In this document: piece after piece, positions 53,904-63,052 of the stretch
Position numbering within the stretch: the first letter of the stretch is position 1
Layout: every line of letters begins with the position of its first letter
Source: Pseudomonas orientalis
Lineage (GTDB): Bacteria > Pseudomonadota > Gammaproteobacteria > Pseudomonadales > Pseudomonadaceae
DNA: 64,000 nt
Direction: 5' to 3'
Assembly (NCBI RefSeq): GCF_002934065.1
Contig: NZ_CP018049.1
Span: 4,834,501-4,898,500, forward strand
Position numbers and translations under genes: made by a program
The notes under the pieces: generated by a model
Database searches by the model: none
Told to the model about the DNA's origin: nothing
The model's input: the letters and a program-made list of their open reading frames with translations, nothing else

Positions 53904-54658
53904 TGCTCCGACAGGTATTGCTGATATTCCGGCGTACCGGGATAGAGTCGTTCGAGTTGCTGGCCAAAACGGGCGGCCGTGTCGCGTTCTTCGTGAACCG
54001 TCGCCAGGCGCACACCGAGCAACAGACTACGTGCATTGTGCCCGCTGAGCAGGCTGAAACGCTCGTAATAGTCGCGTGCCGGCACATAATGCCTGCCTTC
54101 GTAAGACAACTCAGCCATTTCGAGCAAAGCGCGTGGCTGGCGAGCGTTCAGGTGCAGGGCTTTTTCCAATTGCTGGCGCGCAAGCTCGCGCTGACCCAGG
54201 TGTATCGACGTCACCCCGAGATTCTCGAAGATGCGCGAACGCTCGGGATAAAGGGTATCGGTGCTGGCCTGACGAAAATAATTCGCTGCCTGTGCATAAC
54301 GTTTCTGCTCGAACAGGAAACTGCCATAGTTGTTCAGCAACCGAGCGTCGCCAGGACGGGAAGCCAACGCCGTGGTGAAATAGCGATCAGCCAACTCGGG
54401 CTCGGCCTGAGCCTGAAAGACCAGCGCCAGCGCGGCATTGGCATCCGCATCGTCGGCATCCAGCTCCAGGGCCTTCTTCAATGGCACCTTGGCCTGCTCG
54501 CTCATGCCTTGCTGCAGATAGCCCAGACCCAGTTGCACATACGCCACTCGCGCCGCTTCACGCCCCTCGTCGGTTTGCAAAGGGCTATCATGGCCCGATG
54601 AAACACAACCGGCCGCGAGACCGGTAACAAGCAAAAGCAGCGCAAGGCGCAAGGGCAT
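53900..54658 (-). CDS. pilW: Type IV pilus biogenesis lipoprotein PilW/PilF
   Basis: A 252-residue outer-membrane lipoprotein with six TPR repeats. It acts as pilotin for the PilQ secretin (called PilF in P. aeruginosa). The signal peptide MPLRLALLLLVTGLAAGC carries the lipobox LAAGC. TPR units such as LGYLQQGMSEQAKVPLKKAL and NYGSFLFEQKRYAQAANYF follow. It is located between rlmN (12-base gap) and rodZ (4-base overlap), the conserved order in pseudomonads. Confidence 0.94.
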   Translation of the reverse strand: MPLRLALLLLVTGLAAGCVSSGHDSPLQTDEGREAARVAYVQLGLGYLQQGMSEQAKVPLKKALELDADDADANAALALVFQAQAEPELADRYFTTALASRPGDARLLNNYGSFLFEQKRYAQAANYFRQASTDTLYPERSRIFENLGVTSIHLGQRELARQQLEKALHLNARQPRALLEMAELSYEGRHYVPARDYYERFSLLSGHNARSLLLGVRLATVHEERDTAARFGQQLERLYPGTPEYQQYLSEQ

Positions 54659-54670
54659 AGAGATCCTCTC

Positions 54671-55819
54671 TCAGATTCGATTTACAGCAATCAGCGGCAA
54701 ATCGTCGGCGGCGTTCAGTTCGCGTCCGGCGATATAACGCTCGCTGCGGCGGGTGCGGTCCATCACCTGCCCTACCAGTTGGCCACAGGCGGCGTCGATG
54801 TCTTCACCGCGCGTAGTGCGCACGGTGACGTTGTAGCCGGCCTGGTGCAGTTGATCCTGGAAACGGCGGATGGCGTTGTTGCTCGGCCGCTCGTAGCCAG
54901 AATGGGGAAACGGGTTGAACGGAATCAGGTTGATCTTGCACGGGGTGTTCTTGAGCAGCTCGATCATCTCGACCGCGTGCTCGACCTTGTCGTTGACGTC
55001 CTTGAGCATGGTGTACTCAATGGTCAGGACACGCTTTTCGCCCAAGGTCGCCATATAACGCTGGCAGGATTCGAGCAGCATCTTAAGCGGATACTTCTTG
55101 TTGATCGGCACCAATTGGTTACGCAATGCGTCATTGGGTGCATGCAGCGACAACGCCAGGGAAACGTCGATGTGCTTGGCCAGCTCATCGATCATCGGTA
55201 CCACGCCGGAGGTCGAGAGGGTCACACGGCGCTTGGAGATGCCGTAGCCCAGGTCGTCCATCATCAGGTGCATGGCCGCAACCACGTTGTCGAAGTTCAG
55301 CAGCGGCTCACCCATGCCCATCATCACCACGTTGGTGATGGCACGGTCGACGGTCGCCGGGACGCTGCCAAAGGATTTGTTGGCAATCCACACCTGGCCG
55401 ATCACTTCGGCGGCGGTGAGGTTGCTGTTGAAGCCTTGCTTGCCGGTGGAGCAGAAACTGCAGTCCAGGGCACAGCCTGCCTGGGACGAAACGCACAAGG
55501 TGCCGCGCTTGCCCTGGGGAATGTAGACGGTCTCGACGCAGCTGCCGGACGCCACGCGCACCACCCACTTGCGGGTACCGTCGCTGGAGATGTCCTCGCT
55601 GACCACTTCGGGACCACGAACTTCGGCAATGGCCTTGAGCTTGTCGCGCAGGGCCTTGCTGACGTTCGTCATGGCGTCGAAATCGTCGACGCCAAAGTGG
55701 TGAATCCACTTCATTACCTGACCGGCACGGAAACGCTTCTCCCCGATTGAGTCGAAGAATTTCTCCATTTCCGGCTGAGTCAGACCCAGCAGGTTGGTTT
55801 TAACAGTCGATGTAGTCAT
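54671..55819 (-). CDS. rlmN: Dual-specificity rRNA/tRNA m2A methyltransferase RlmN
   Basis: A 382-residue radical-SAM enzyme methylating C2 of A2503 in 23S rRNA and A37 in some tRNAs. The cluster motif CALDCSFCSTG is near residue 120, MGMGEPLLNFDNV near 168, and RTTRGEDIDAACGQL holds the methyl-carrying cysteine near 350. The N-terminal accessory domain (about 5-75) is complete. It lies 29 bases after ndk. Confidence 0.97.
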   Translation of the reverse strand: MTTSTVKTNLLGLTQPEMEKFFDSIGEKRFRAGQVMKWIHHFGVDDFDAMTNVSKALRDKLKAIAEVRGPEVVSEDISSDGTRKWVVRVASGSCVETVYIPQGKRGTLCVSSQAGCALDCSFCSTGKQGFNSNLTAAEVIGQVWIANKSFGSVPATVDRAITNVVMMGMGEPLLNFDNVVAAMHLMMDDLGYGISKRRVTLSTSGVVPMIDELAKHIDVSLALSLHAPNDALRNQLVPINKKYPLKMLLESCQRYMATLGEKRVLTIEYTMLKDVNDKVEHAVEMIELLKNTPCKINLIPFNPFPHSGYERPSNNAIRRFQDQLHQAGYNVTVRTTRGEDIDAACGQLVGQVMDRTRRSERYIAGRELNAADDLPLIAVNRI

Positions 55820-55848
55820 GGATTCACCCTCACTCTTTAAGCCGATGC

Positions 55849-56274
55849 TTAGCGAGCGGTTACTTCAGTAGCAGCGAAAAAGTACGAGATTTCGCGAGCA
55901 GCAGCGGCTTCGGAGTCCGAACCGTGAACAGCGTTGGCGTCGATGGATTCGGCGAAGTCAGCACGGATGGTGCCGGCAGCCGCTTCTTTAGGGTTGGTAG
56001 CGCCCATCAGCTCACGGTTCAGAGCGATAGCGTTTTCGCCTTCCAGCACCTGTACAACAACAGGACCGGAGATCATGAAGGCAACCAGGTCGCCGAAGAA
56101 GCCACGAGCGCTGTGCTCAGCGTAGAAGCCTTCAGCTTCAGCCTTGGACAGTTGCTTGAGTTTCGAAGCTACAACCTTCAGGCCGGCTTTTTCGAAACGA
56201 GTGGTGATCTCGCCGATGACGTTTTTTGCAACAGCGTCAGGCTTGATGATGGAGAAAGTACGTTGAACAGCCAT
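55849..56274 (-). CDS. ndk: Nucleoside diphosphate kinase
   Basis: A 141-residue enzyme that equalises NTP and dNTP pools. It shows FSIIKPDAVAKN at the N-terminus, MISGPVVVQVLEGENAI in the middle, and the phosphorylated His in NAVHGSDSEAAAA near residue 117. It is separated from iscX by a terminator hairpin and has its own -10-like TATAAT in that gap, so it is probably transcribed separately from the isc operon. Confidence 0.97.
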   Translation of the reverse strand: MAVQRTFSIIKPDAVAKNVIGEITTRFEKAGLKVVASKLKQLSKAEAEGFYAEHSARGFFGDLVAFMISGPVVVQVLEGENAIALNRELMGATNPKEAAAGTIRADFAESIDANAVHGSDSEAAAAREISYFFAATEVTAR

Positions 56275-56300
56275 GGTGTAACTCCAGAAACGGTAATTTA

Positions 56301-56333
56301 CGAAAAATTAAACCCGCGAATTATACGCGGGTT
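56301..56333 (-). terminator. Terminator of the isc operon
   Basis: Stem AACCCGCG/CGCGGGTT (56311-56318 and 56326-56333), followed on the minus strand by TAATTTTTCG. It lies about 35 bases after the iscX stop. The loop contains TATAAT on the minus strand, which may double as the ndk -10 box. Confidence 0.8.
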
Positions 56334-56366
56334 ATCGGGTATTGCCTAACTGCGTAATAAGGCGGC

Positions 56367-56567
56367 TCAGTCTGCTTCTTCGATCCAAAGGCCTTGAATC
56401 GCCTCCAGGACCTTTTCGCCACCCCGATCCGGGATGTCGTCAAAATCCGGCAGTTCCATTACGAGGTTGCGCAGCTTGACGAAGTTCACCGTAAGAGGAT
56501 TGACCTCAGGATGAGCTTCAGCAAGTTGTATAGCGATTTCTTGTACATCAACCCATTTCAGGCTCAT
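56367..56567 (-). CDS. iscX: IscX (YfhJ) Fe-S assembly modulator
   Basis: A 66-residue acidic protein that binds IscS and iron and tunes Fe-S cluster assembly. The sequence begins MSLKWVDVQEIA and includes HPEVNPLTVNFVKL and FDDIPD, the usual family landmarks. The frame is open six codons further, but the ATG at 56567 is the standard start. Last gene of the isc operon, 14 bases after fdx. Confidence 0.95.
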   Translation of the reverse strand: MSLKWVDVQEIAIQLAEAHPEVNPLTVNFVKLRNLVMELPDFDDIPDRGGEKVLEAIQGLWIEEAD

Positions 56568-56581
56568 GACAGTTCCTTGAA

Positions 56582-56923
56582 TCAATGCGGCGCTTCGGCC
56601 GCATGGTTGAGCGAATATTTCGGGATTTCGACCGTAATGTCTTCAGTGCCGACCTTTGCCTGACAGCTTAGACGCGAAGTGGCTTCAAGGCCCCAGGCGC
56701 GATCGAGGAAGTCCTCTTCCAGCTCATCGGCTTCCTCGAGCGAGTTGAACCCCTCGCGAATGACGCAATGGCAAGTGGTGCAAGCACACACACCGCCACA
56801 GGCGCTTTCAATTTCGATGTGGTTGTCGTGGGCCACTTCCAGGATGGACTTGCCGGTCTCAGCCTCCACGACCATACCGTCCGGGCAATGCTCGGCGTGT
56901 GGCAGAAAAATGATCTGCGGCAT
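56582..56923 (-). CDS. fdx: [2Fe-2S] ferredoxin of the Isc system
   Basis: A 113-residue adrenodoxin-like ferredoxin supplying electrons for cluster assembly. Cluster cysteines are in ESACGGVCACTTCHC (about residues 41-50) and the fourth in RLSCQAKVG near residue 86. It starts 3 bases after the hscA stop. Confidence 0.96.
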   Translation of the reverse strand: MPQIIFLPHAEHCPDGMVVEAETGKSILEVAHDNHIEIESACGGVCACTTCHCVIREGFNSLEEADELEEDFLDRAWGLEATSRLSCQAKVGTEDITVEIPKYSLNHAAEAPH

Positions 56924-56926
56924 CAG

Positions 56927-58789
56927 TTAATCCTCAAGTTCATTCAGGTTGCGCCCCGCCAGGGCGGCTTTTACCGACTGGTCCATACGGCGGGCGGCAA
57001 AGGCATCGGTCACTTGCGACAGGCGCTTGGTCTGCTGCTCGATGGCGTAACCATCGGTGCCTTTCATCAATTCAGCCAGTTCCTGCATCTGCAGGTCGAT
57101 GACCATGCGTTCCTCGGCGTCCAGCAAGCGCTCGCCATCGGCATCCAGGGCGCCCTGCACTGCTTCGAGCAGGCGCTGGGCGTCGACTTGCTGCTCACGC
57201 AGTACGCGGGCGACCTTGTCATCGCCGGCATATTGGAACGAGTCCTTGAGCATCTTGGCGATTTCGCCGTCGGTGAGGCCGTAGGACGGCTTGACCTGGA
57301 TGCTGGCTTCGACGCCGGAGGCCAGTTCGCGCGCAGCCACGCTGAGCAGGCCGTCGGCGTCGACCTGGAAGGTCACACGAATCTTCGCCGCACCCGCCAC
57401 CATGGCCGGGATACCGCGCAGTTCAAAGCGCGCGAGGGAGCGGCAGTCGCTGATCAGCTCGCGCTCGCCTTGCAGCACATGGATCATCATGGCCGTCTGG
57501 CCGTCTTTGTAGGTGGTGAAGTCCTGGGCGCGGGCGACGGGAATGGTGGTGTTGCGCGGAATCACCTTCTCCATCAGGCCGCCCATGGTTTCCAGGCCCA
57601 GGGACAACGGAATCACATCGAGCAGCAGTAGTTCGCCGCCATCGCGTTTGTTGCCGGCCAGGGTATCGGCCTGGATCGCTGCGCCAATGGCGACGACCTG
57701 GTCCGGGTCGATTTCGGTCAGCGGCTGGCGGCCAAAGGCTTCGGCGACGGCGTCACGCACGCGTGGAACGCGGGTGGAGCCGCCAACCATGACCACGGCG
57801 CCAACGTCTTCCAGCTCGATGCCGGAGTCTCGCACGGCGCGGCGGCAGGCTTTCAGGCTGCGGGCGACCATTGGCTCGATCAATGCATCGAAGGCTTCGC
57901 GCGTGAGTTGGGCCGACCAGCTACCGTAGGGAACTTCTACAGCAGCAGCGTCCGTCAGCGCTTCCTTGGCAGCGCAGGCGGCTTGCAGCAGGTTGCGCTG
58001 AGCGCCTGGGTCCAGATCGGCCGACAAGCCGGCACTGCTGATGATCCAGCCCGCGATGGCATGGTCGAAGTCATCGCCACCCAGGGCGCTGTCGCCACCG
58101 GTGGCCAGCACTTCGAACACGCCGCCGGTCAGGCGCAGGATCGAAATATCAAAGGTGCCGCCGCCCAGGTCATAAATGGCGACCAGGCCTTCGGCGTGCT
58201 GGTCCAGGCCGTAAGCCACGGCGGCAGCGGTCGGCTCATTAAGCAAACGCAGCACGTTCAGGCCGGCGAGCTTTGCCGCATCCTTAGTGGCTTGGCGCTG
58301 CGCGTCGTCGAAATACGCCGGAACCGTGATCACCGCGCCGACCAGTTCGCCGCCCAAGGTGGTTTCCGCACGCTGACGCAGCACCTTGAGGATATCGGCC
58401 GACACTTCCACCGGGCTTTTCGGGCCCTGGACGGTGTCGATGAACGGCATATGGGATTCGCCACCGACAAAGCGGTACGGCAGCTGGTCGCCCAGTTGCT
58501 TGACGTCGGACAGACCACGACCCATCAAGCGCTTGACCGACAGCACGGTATTCAACGGATCGGTCGACGCCGCCAGCTTGGCTGACTCGCCAACTTCGAT
58601 GCGGTCGGCGTGATAGCGCACGGCGGACGGCAGAATCACCTGGCCGTTGGCGTCAGGCAGCGGCTCGGACAGGCCGCTGCGCACGGCAGCAACCAGGGAA
58701 TTGGTGGTGCCCAGGTCAATCCCGACCGCCAGGCGACGCTGGTGCGGTTGAGGGCTTTGGCCGGGTTCGGCGATTTGCAGTAGAGCCAT
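56927..58789 (-). CDS. hscA: Hsp70-type chaperone HscA
   Basis: A 620-residue specialised Hsp70 that releases Fe-S clusters from IscU. The ATPase domain (about 20-385) begins VGIDLGTTNSLVA and contains IYDLGGGTFDISIL and VVMVGGSTRVPRVR. The substrate-binding domain follows, with a C-terminal helical lid. It lies 53 bases after its J-protein partner hscB. Confidence 0.97.
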   Translation of the reverse strand: MALLQIAEPGQSPQPHQRRLAVGIDLGTTNSLVAAVRSGLSEPLPDANGQVILPSAVRYHADRIEVGESAKLAASTDPLNTVLSVKRLMGRGLSDVKQLGDQLPYRFVGGESHMPFIDTVQGPKSPVEVSADILKVLRQRAETTLGGELVGAVITVPAYFDDAQRQATKDAAKLAGLNVLRLLNEPTAAAVAYGLDQHAEGLVAIYDLGGGTFDISILRLTGGVFEVLATGGDSALGGDDFDHAIAGWIISSAGLSADLDPGAQRNLLQAACAAKEALTDAAAVEVPYGSWSAQLTREAFDALIEPMVARSLKACRRAVRDSGIELEDVGAVVMVGGSTRVPRVRDAVAEAFGRQPLTEIDPDQVVAIGAAIQADTLAGNKRDGGELLLLDVIPLSLGLETMGGLMEKVIPRNTTIPVARAQDFTTYKDGQTAMMIHVLQGERELISDCRSLARFELRGIPAMVAGAAKIRVTFQVDADGLLSVAARELASGVEASIQVKPSYGLTDGEIAKMLKDSFQYAGDDKVARVLREQQVDAQRLLEAVQGALDADGERLLDAEERMVIDLQMQELAELMKGTDGYAIEQQTKRLSQVTDAFAARRMDQSVKAALAGRNLNELED

Positions 58790-58842
58790 GGTAATCAGGT
58801 CTTATCTGTCTATCAGGCGTGCATCACGGGCAGCACACTGGG

Positions 58843-59364
58843 TTAATCGTCGAGGCGCTCTTCTAGCTGGCGCACTTCGTAGGTGAGCTTGTCGAGAAAC
58901 TGCATGCGCCGCATCAGGCGTTCGGCCTGTTCGCGTTGCGCAGCATCATCCCAACAGGCTGCGAAGCTTTCGTTGAGCTCATCCTGGGCCGCCTTCAGAC
59001 GACGCTTGAAGACCGCGACGCCAGCCACATCGGCTTCGTCCTGCAAGTCTTCGAGTTCTTCGCGCCATTGCATTTGCTGCATCAGGAAGTCCGGGTCATG
59101 CACGGTGACTTCCATCGGCAACTCGCCGCCCTTCATCGCCAGAAGATAACGGGCGCGTTTCGGGGGGCTTTTGAGCGTCTGATAGGCTTCGTTGAGGCTG
59201 GCCGATTGCTCCAGCGCCAGGCGTTGCTCACGCTCGGAAGCGTCAGCGAAGCGGTCCGGATGCACGCCACGCGCCAATTCTCGATAGCGCGTGGCAAGCT
59301 GCTCAAGATCCAGCCGAAAGCTCGGCTGCAGCTCGAATAAAGCGAAATGACAAGGAGTACCCAC
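58843..59364 (-). CDS. hscB: J-domain co-chaperone HscB
   Basis: A 173-residue co-chaperone that brings IscU to HscA. The N-terminal J domain (about 1-75) has the HPD motif in GVHPDRF, and the C-terminal three-helix bundle binds IscU. A GTG start at 59364 is chosen: it gives VGTPCHFALFELQPSF, the normal beginning, and GCTTCT lies upstream; the ATG further up would run into iscA. It begins 8 bases after the iscA stop. Confidence 0.94.
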   Translation of the reverse strand: MGTPCHFALFELQPSFRLDLEQLATRYRELARGVHPDRFADASEREQRLALEQSASLNEAYQTLKSPPKRARYLLAMKGGELPMEVTVHDPDFLMQQMQWREELEDLQDEADVAGVAVFKRRLKAAQDELNESFAACWDDAAQREQAERLMRRMQFLDKLTYEVRQLEERLDD

Positions 59365-59372
59365 AAGAAGCC

Positions 59373-59696
59373 TCAGATGTTGAAGCTTTCGCCGCAGCCA
59401 CATTCACCGCGTACGTTGGGGTTGTTGAACTTGAAGCCTTCGTTCAACCCTTCCTTGACGAAATCGAGCTCGGTGCCGTCCAGGTAGGTCAGGCTTTTCG
59501 GGTCGATGATCACTTTCTCGCCGTGACTTTCGAACACCTGGTCTTCCGCAACCACCTCGTCGACAAACTCCAGCACGTAGGCAAGGCCGGAACAGCCCGT
59601 GGTGCGAACACCCAGACGAATCCCCTCACCTTTACCGCGCCCATTCAGGGAGCGGCGAATGTGCTGCGCAGCCGCTTCTGTCATGCTGATAGCCAT
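59373..59696 (-). CDS. iscA: Fe-S assembly A-type carrier IscA
   Basis: A 107-residue A-type carrier delivering clusters to apoproteins. The three conserved cysteines are in TTGCSGLAY (about residue 35) and GECGCGESF (about 99 and 101). The ATG at 59696 (MAISMTEAAA) is the family start; an upstream in-frame ATG adds eight residues and overlaps the intergenic space. It lies 28 bases after iscU. Confidence 0.96.
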   Translation of the reverse strand: MAISMTEAAAQHIRRSLNGRGKGEGIRLGVRTTGCSGLAYVLEFVDEVVAEDQVFESHGEKVIIDPKSLTYLDGTELDFVKEGLNEGFKFNNPNVRGECGCGESFNI

Positions 59697-59724
59697 CGTT
59701 GACTCCTTACTCGTCGCCAAATAC

Positions 59725-60111
59725 TTAGATCAAGCCTTTCTTCTGCTTGTAGTCGCGAACGGCCGCCTTGATGGCGTCCTCGGCGAGTACCGAGCAGTGA
59801 ATTTTCACCGGCGGCAGGGCCAGTTCTTCGGCCAACTGGGTGTTGCTGATGGTGACAGCCTCATCCAGGGTCTTGCCTTTCATCCATTCGGTCGCCAGGG
59901 AGCTGGAGGCGATGGCCGAACCGCAGCCGTAGGTCTTGAACTTGGCGTCTTCGATAACGCCAGCGTCGTTGACCTTGATCTGCAGGCGCATCACATCGCC
60001 GCACGCTGGAGCGCCGACCATGCCAGTGCCGACATCAGGATCTTCCGCGTTCATCTTGCCGACGTTGCGCGGGTTTTCGTAGTGGTCGATGACCTTTTCG
60101 CTGTAAGCCAT
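59725..60111 (-). CDS. iscU: Fe-S cluster scaffold IscU
   Basis: A 128-residue scaffold on which IscS-derived sulfur and iron are assembled. The three cluster cysteines lie in GAPACGDVM (about 37), TYGCGSAIA (about 63) and IHCSVLAED (about 106). LPPVKIHC includes the HscA-binding LPPVK motif. It lies 99 bases downstream of iscS. Confidence 0.97.
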   Translation of the reverse strand: MAYSEKVIDHYENPRNVGKMNAEDPDVGTGMVGAPACGDVMRLQIKVNDAGVIEDAKFKTYGCGSAIASSSLATEWMKGKTLDEAVTISNTQLAEELALPPVKIHCSVLAEDAIKAAVRDYKQKKGLI

Positions 60112-60210
60112 GGTACTGAATCCTCACTCATCAGGGCCGCTCTGGAACCCTGTAGAAACGCCTGCGTTTTCCGCCACGTTGCTACAGAGCTGGGGTGGCG
60201 GCTTCTATAG

Positions 60211-61425
60211 TTAGTGTGCCGCCCACTCGATCTTGGAAATGTCGACACCGTCTTTGTACATATCCCACAGCGGCGACAGAACGCGCAGCTTGTTGACGGC
60301 TTCGCAGACTTTCTGCGCGGCGTAGTCGACTTGCTCTTCAGTGGTGAAGCGGCCGAAGGTAAAGCGGATCGAGCTGTGTGCCAGTTCGTCGTTGCGGCCC
60401 AGGGCACGCAATACGTACGAAGGCTCAAGGGACGCCGAGGTGCAGGCCGAACCGGACGAAACCGCCAGGTCCTTGAGCGCCATGATCAGCGACTCGCCTT
60501 CGACGTAGTTGAAGCTCAAATTCAGGTTGTGCGGTACACGGGCGGTCATGCTGCCGTTGATGTACAGCTCTTCAAGGTTCTCGACCTGCTTGTAGAAGCG
60601 GTCACTCAAGGCCTTGATGCGCACGTTTTCGGCAGCCATGTCTTCCTTGGCTACGCGGAAGGCTTCGCCCATGCCGACGATCTGGTGGGTCGCCAGGGTG
60701 CCCGAACGCATGCCGCGCTCGTGACCGCCGCCGTGCATGGTGGCTTCGATACGTACGCGCGGCTTGCGGCTTACGTACAGGGCGCCGATGCCTTTGGGGC
60801 CGTAGGTCTTGTGGGCGGAGAACGACATCAGGTCGACTTTCAGCTTGGACAGGTCGATCTCGACCTTGCCGGTGGACTGAGCGGCGTCGACGTGCAGCAG
60901 GATGCCCTTGGAACGGGTCAGCTCGCCAATCGCTTCGATGTCGTTGATGGTGCCGATTTCGTTGTTCACGTGGATCACGGAAACCAGGATGGTGTCGTCA
61001 CGCAGCGCGGCTTCGATCATGGCCGGGGTGACGATACCGTCGGTGGTGGGCTCGAGGTAGGTAACCTCAAAACCTTCACGCTCCAGTTGGCGCATGGTGT
61101 CCAGGACAGCCTTGTGCTCAATCTTGGTGGTGATCAGGTGCTTGCCCTTGGTCGCGTAGAAATGCGCCGCGCCCTTGATCGCCAGGTTGTCGGACTCGGT
61201 GGCACCGGAGGTCCAGACGATTTCGCGCGGGTCGGCGCCAACCAGGTCGGCGACCTGGCGACGAGCGTTCTCGACCGCTTCCTCGGCTTTCCAGCCGAAT
61301 ACGTGGGAACGGGAGGCCGGGTTGCCGAAGTTTCCGTCAACCAGCAGGCATTCGCTCATCTTTTGCGCGACACGCGGATCAACCGGGGTGGTCGCTGAGT
61401 AATCAAGGTAAATCGGCAATTTCAT
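60211..61425 (-). CDS. iscS: Cysteine desulfurase IscS
   Basis: A 404-residue PLP enzyme that takes sulfur from cysteine for Fe-S clusters and tRNA thiolation. The PLP lysine is in SFSAHKTYGPKGIGAL near residue 206, and the mobile persulfide Cys in SSGSACTSASLEPS near 328. The N-terminus PIYLDYSATTPVD is standard. It lies 50 bases after iscR. Confidence 0.97.
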   Translation of the reverse strand: MKLPIYLDYSATTPVDPRVAQKMSECLLVDGNFGNPASRSHVFGWKAEEAVENARRQVADLVGADPREIVWTSGATESDNLAIKGAAHFYATKGKHLITTKIEHKAVLDTMRQLEREGFEVTYLEPTTDGIVTPAMIEAALRDDTILVSVIHVNNEIGTINDIEAIGELTRSKGILLHVDAAQSTGKVEIDLSKLKVDLMSFSAHKTYGPKGIGALYVSRKPRVRIEATMHGGGHERGMRSGTLATHQIVGMGEAFRVAKEDMAAENVRIKALSDRFYKQVENLEELYINGSMTARVPHNLNLSFNYVEGESLIMALKDLAVSSGSACTSASLEPSYVLRALGRNDELAHSSIRFTFGRFTTEEQVDYAAQKVCEAVNKLRVLSPLWDMYKDGVDISKIEWAAH

Positions 61426-61475
61426 GGACTTTCTCCTAAATCAGGCTGGCTGGCGCGCCGTTAGCTCTGCGGCTG

Positions 61476-61967
61476 TCACTCGACGGCGGACGCTTCGATC
61501 TTGTCCAGACGCGGCGCCTTGGTGTTGCAACGGCGCTGGTCCTGACGCTGGGCTACTTCTTGCACCTCACGGCGAGTCACAAGATCAGCCAAGCTGATAC
61601 CACTCAAAAACTCATGGATCTGCAGGCTCAAGTCACACCACAAGTGGTGCGTGAGGCAGGTGTCACCGGCATGGCAATCACCCAGGCCCTGGCATTTGGT
61701 CGCGTCAACGGATTCGTTGACCGCGTCGATCACCTGGGCTACCTGGATGCCCTGCATATCGCGGGACAATTGATAGCCGCCACCCGGGCCCCTCACACTG
61801 GAAACCAGATTGCTGCGGCGCAATTTGGCGAACAGCTGCTCGAGGTAGGACAGGGAAATGCCTTGGCGCTCGGAGATATCGGCCAGGGACACCGGCCCAG
61901 TTTGCGCGTGCAAAGCCAGGTCGAGCATGGCAGTCACCGCGTATCGGCCTTTTGTAGTCAGTCTCAT
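61476..61967 (-). CDS. iscR: Fe-S sensing transcription regulator IscR
   Basis: A 163-residue Rrf2-family repressor of its own operon. The N-terminal winged helix (MRLTTKGRYAVTAML, ISLSYLEQLFAKLR) is followed by the [2Fe-2S] ligands Cys92, Cys98 and Cys104 in KCQGLGDCHAGDTC and the nearby His. The frame is open to 62084, but the ATG at 61967 is the family start. Two IscR-type boxes overlap the promoter. Confidence 0.96.
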   Translation of the reverse strand: MRLTTKGRYAVTAMLDLALHAQTGPVSLADISERQGISLSYLEQLFAKLRRSNLVSSVRGPGGGYQLSRDMQGIQVAQVIDAVNESVDATKCQGLGDCHAGDTCLTHHLWCDLSLQIHEFLSGISLADLVTRREVQEVAQRQDQRRCNTKAPRLDKIEASAVE

Positions 61968-62008
61968 GGACAAGTACCAAGGTGTTTCAGAATGGGAGCA
62001 AGTATGCG

Positions 62009-62058
62009 ATTCCCGAGTATTTAAGTCAACTATAAGACCTAGTACTTTAGTCAGGATT
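62009..62058 (-). promoter_or_regulatory. iscR promoter with two IscR type 1 boxes
   Basis: Two adjacent 25-base elements (62009-62033 and 62034-62058) fit the type 1 IscR pattern ATAnnYGACT-N4-YAGTC...TAT. The first differs at only about three positions; the second is weaker. The minus strand also shows TTGACT about 17 bases before CATACT, so the stronger box covers the -35 region. This supports holo-IscR autorepression. Confidence 0.8.
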
Positions 62059-62151
62059 ACCCGTAAAAAGGGCGCGCGAATCATAGCAGGCTGGGGTGGG
62101 GACGAACAGCGTCACCGGATAACCTGCGACGCCAGACACAATGAAGGTCAA

Positions 62152-62242
62152 ATGTGGGAGGGGGCTTGCCCCCGATGGCGGTGGATCAGCCAGCACATAG
62201 GGCAACTGACCTACCGCTATCGGGGGCAAGCCCCCTCCCACA
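62152..62242. repeat. REP pair, family 1 (REPIN)
   Basis: Inverted units at 62152-62180 and 62213-62242 between the cysE stop and the iscR promoter. They probably separate the two transcripts. Confidence 0.9.
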
Positions 62243-62267
62243 GGGGATCTCTGGTGATTTCGAGATA

Positions 62268-63050
62268 TCAGCTTGCCTTGGTGGCGGTTTCGTCCTTGAT
62301 CTCGGCGAAATCCTCTTCGCGCAGCTCAGGCAGATCCTTCGCACAGTAAGGGCTGCCCAAGTCCTTCAGGGCGCCACACATGCCCTCCAGCTTGCCATCC
62401 ACCGCTTGTAGGTGGTCGAGCAACTGGCCAATGGCACGCGCCACCGGGTCAGGCATGTCTTCGCTGACGCCATAGGCATCAAAGCCGATCTTCTCGGCCA
62501 TGGCCTTGCGCTTGGCCTCCTGCTCGTCACCGACTTCCGGTTTGACGATGATCCGGCCCGGAATACCCACCACCGTCGCACCGGGCGGCACGGCCTTGGT
62601 GACCACGGCATTGGAGCCCACCTTTGCGCCGGCGCCGACCGTGAACGGGCCAAGCACCTTGGCACCCGCGCCCACCACCACACCGTCGCCCAGCGTCGGG
62701 TGGCGCTTGCCTTTATTCCAGGTGGTCCCGCCCAGGGTGACCCCCTGATAGAGCGTCACGTCATCGCCAATCTCGGCGGTCTCGCCAATCACGATGCCCA
62801 TGCCATGGTCGATGAAGAAGCGACGGCCGACCTTGGCGCCGGGGTGAATTTCGATCCCGGTCAGCCAGCGCCCGAAGTTCGACACCAGCCGCGCCAGCCA
62901 TTTCCAACCCATGCCCCACAAGGCGCCGGACAGGCGGTGAAGCCAGATCGCGTGCATGCCGGGGTAGCAGGTCAGCACTTCAAAGGCGTTGCGCGCCGCC
63001 GGGTCACGGTGGAAAACACTCTGGATATCTTCTCGCAAACGCTCGAACAT
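62268..63050 (-). CDS. cysE: Serine O-acetyltransferase
   Basis: A 260-residue left-handed beta-helix acyltransferase making O-acetylserine for cysteine synthesis. The N-terminal helical part (MFERLREDIQSVFHRDPAARN) is followed by hexapeptide repeats (IEIHPGAKVGRRFFIDHGMGIVIGETAEIG), with the catalytic His in the FIDHGMG region. It starts 2 bases after trmJ. Its product leads to cysteine, the sulfur donor used by IscS just downstream. Confidence 0.96.
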   Translation of the reverse strand: MFERLREDIQSVFHRDPAARNAFEVLTCYPGMHAIWLHRLSGALWGMGWKWLARLVSNFGRWLTGIEIHPGAKVGRRFFIDHGMGIVIGETAEIGDDVTLYQGVTLGGTTWNKGKRHPTLGDGVVVGAGAKVLGPFTVGAGAKVGSNAVVTKAVPPGATVVGIPGRIIVKPEVGDEQEAKRKAMAEKIGFDAYGVSEDMPDPVARAIGQLLDHLQAVDGKLEGMCGALKDLGSPYCAKDLPELREEDFAEIKDETATKAS

Positions 63051-63052
63051 CT

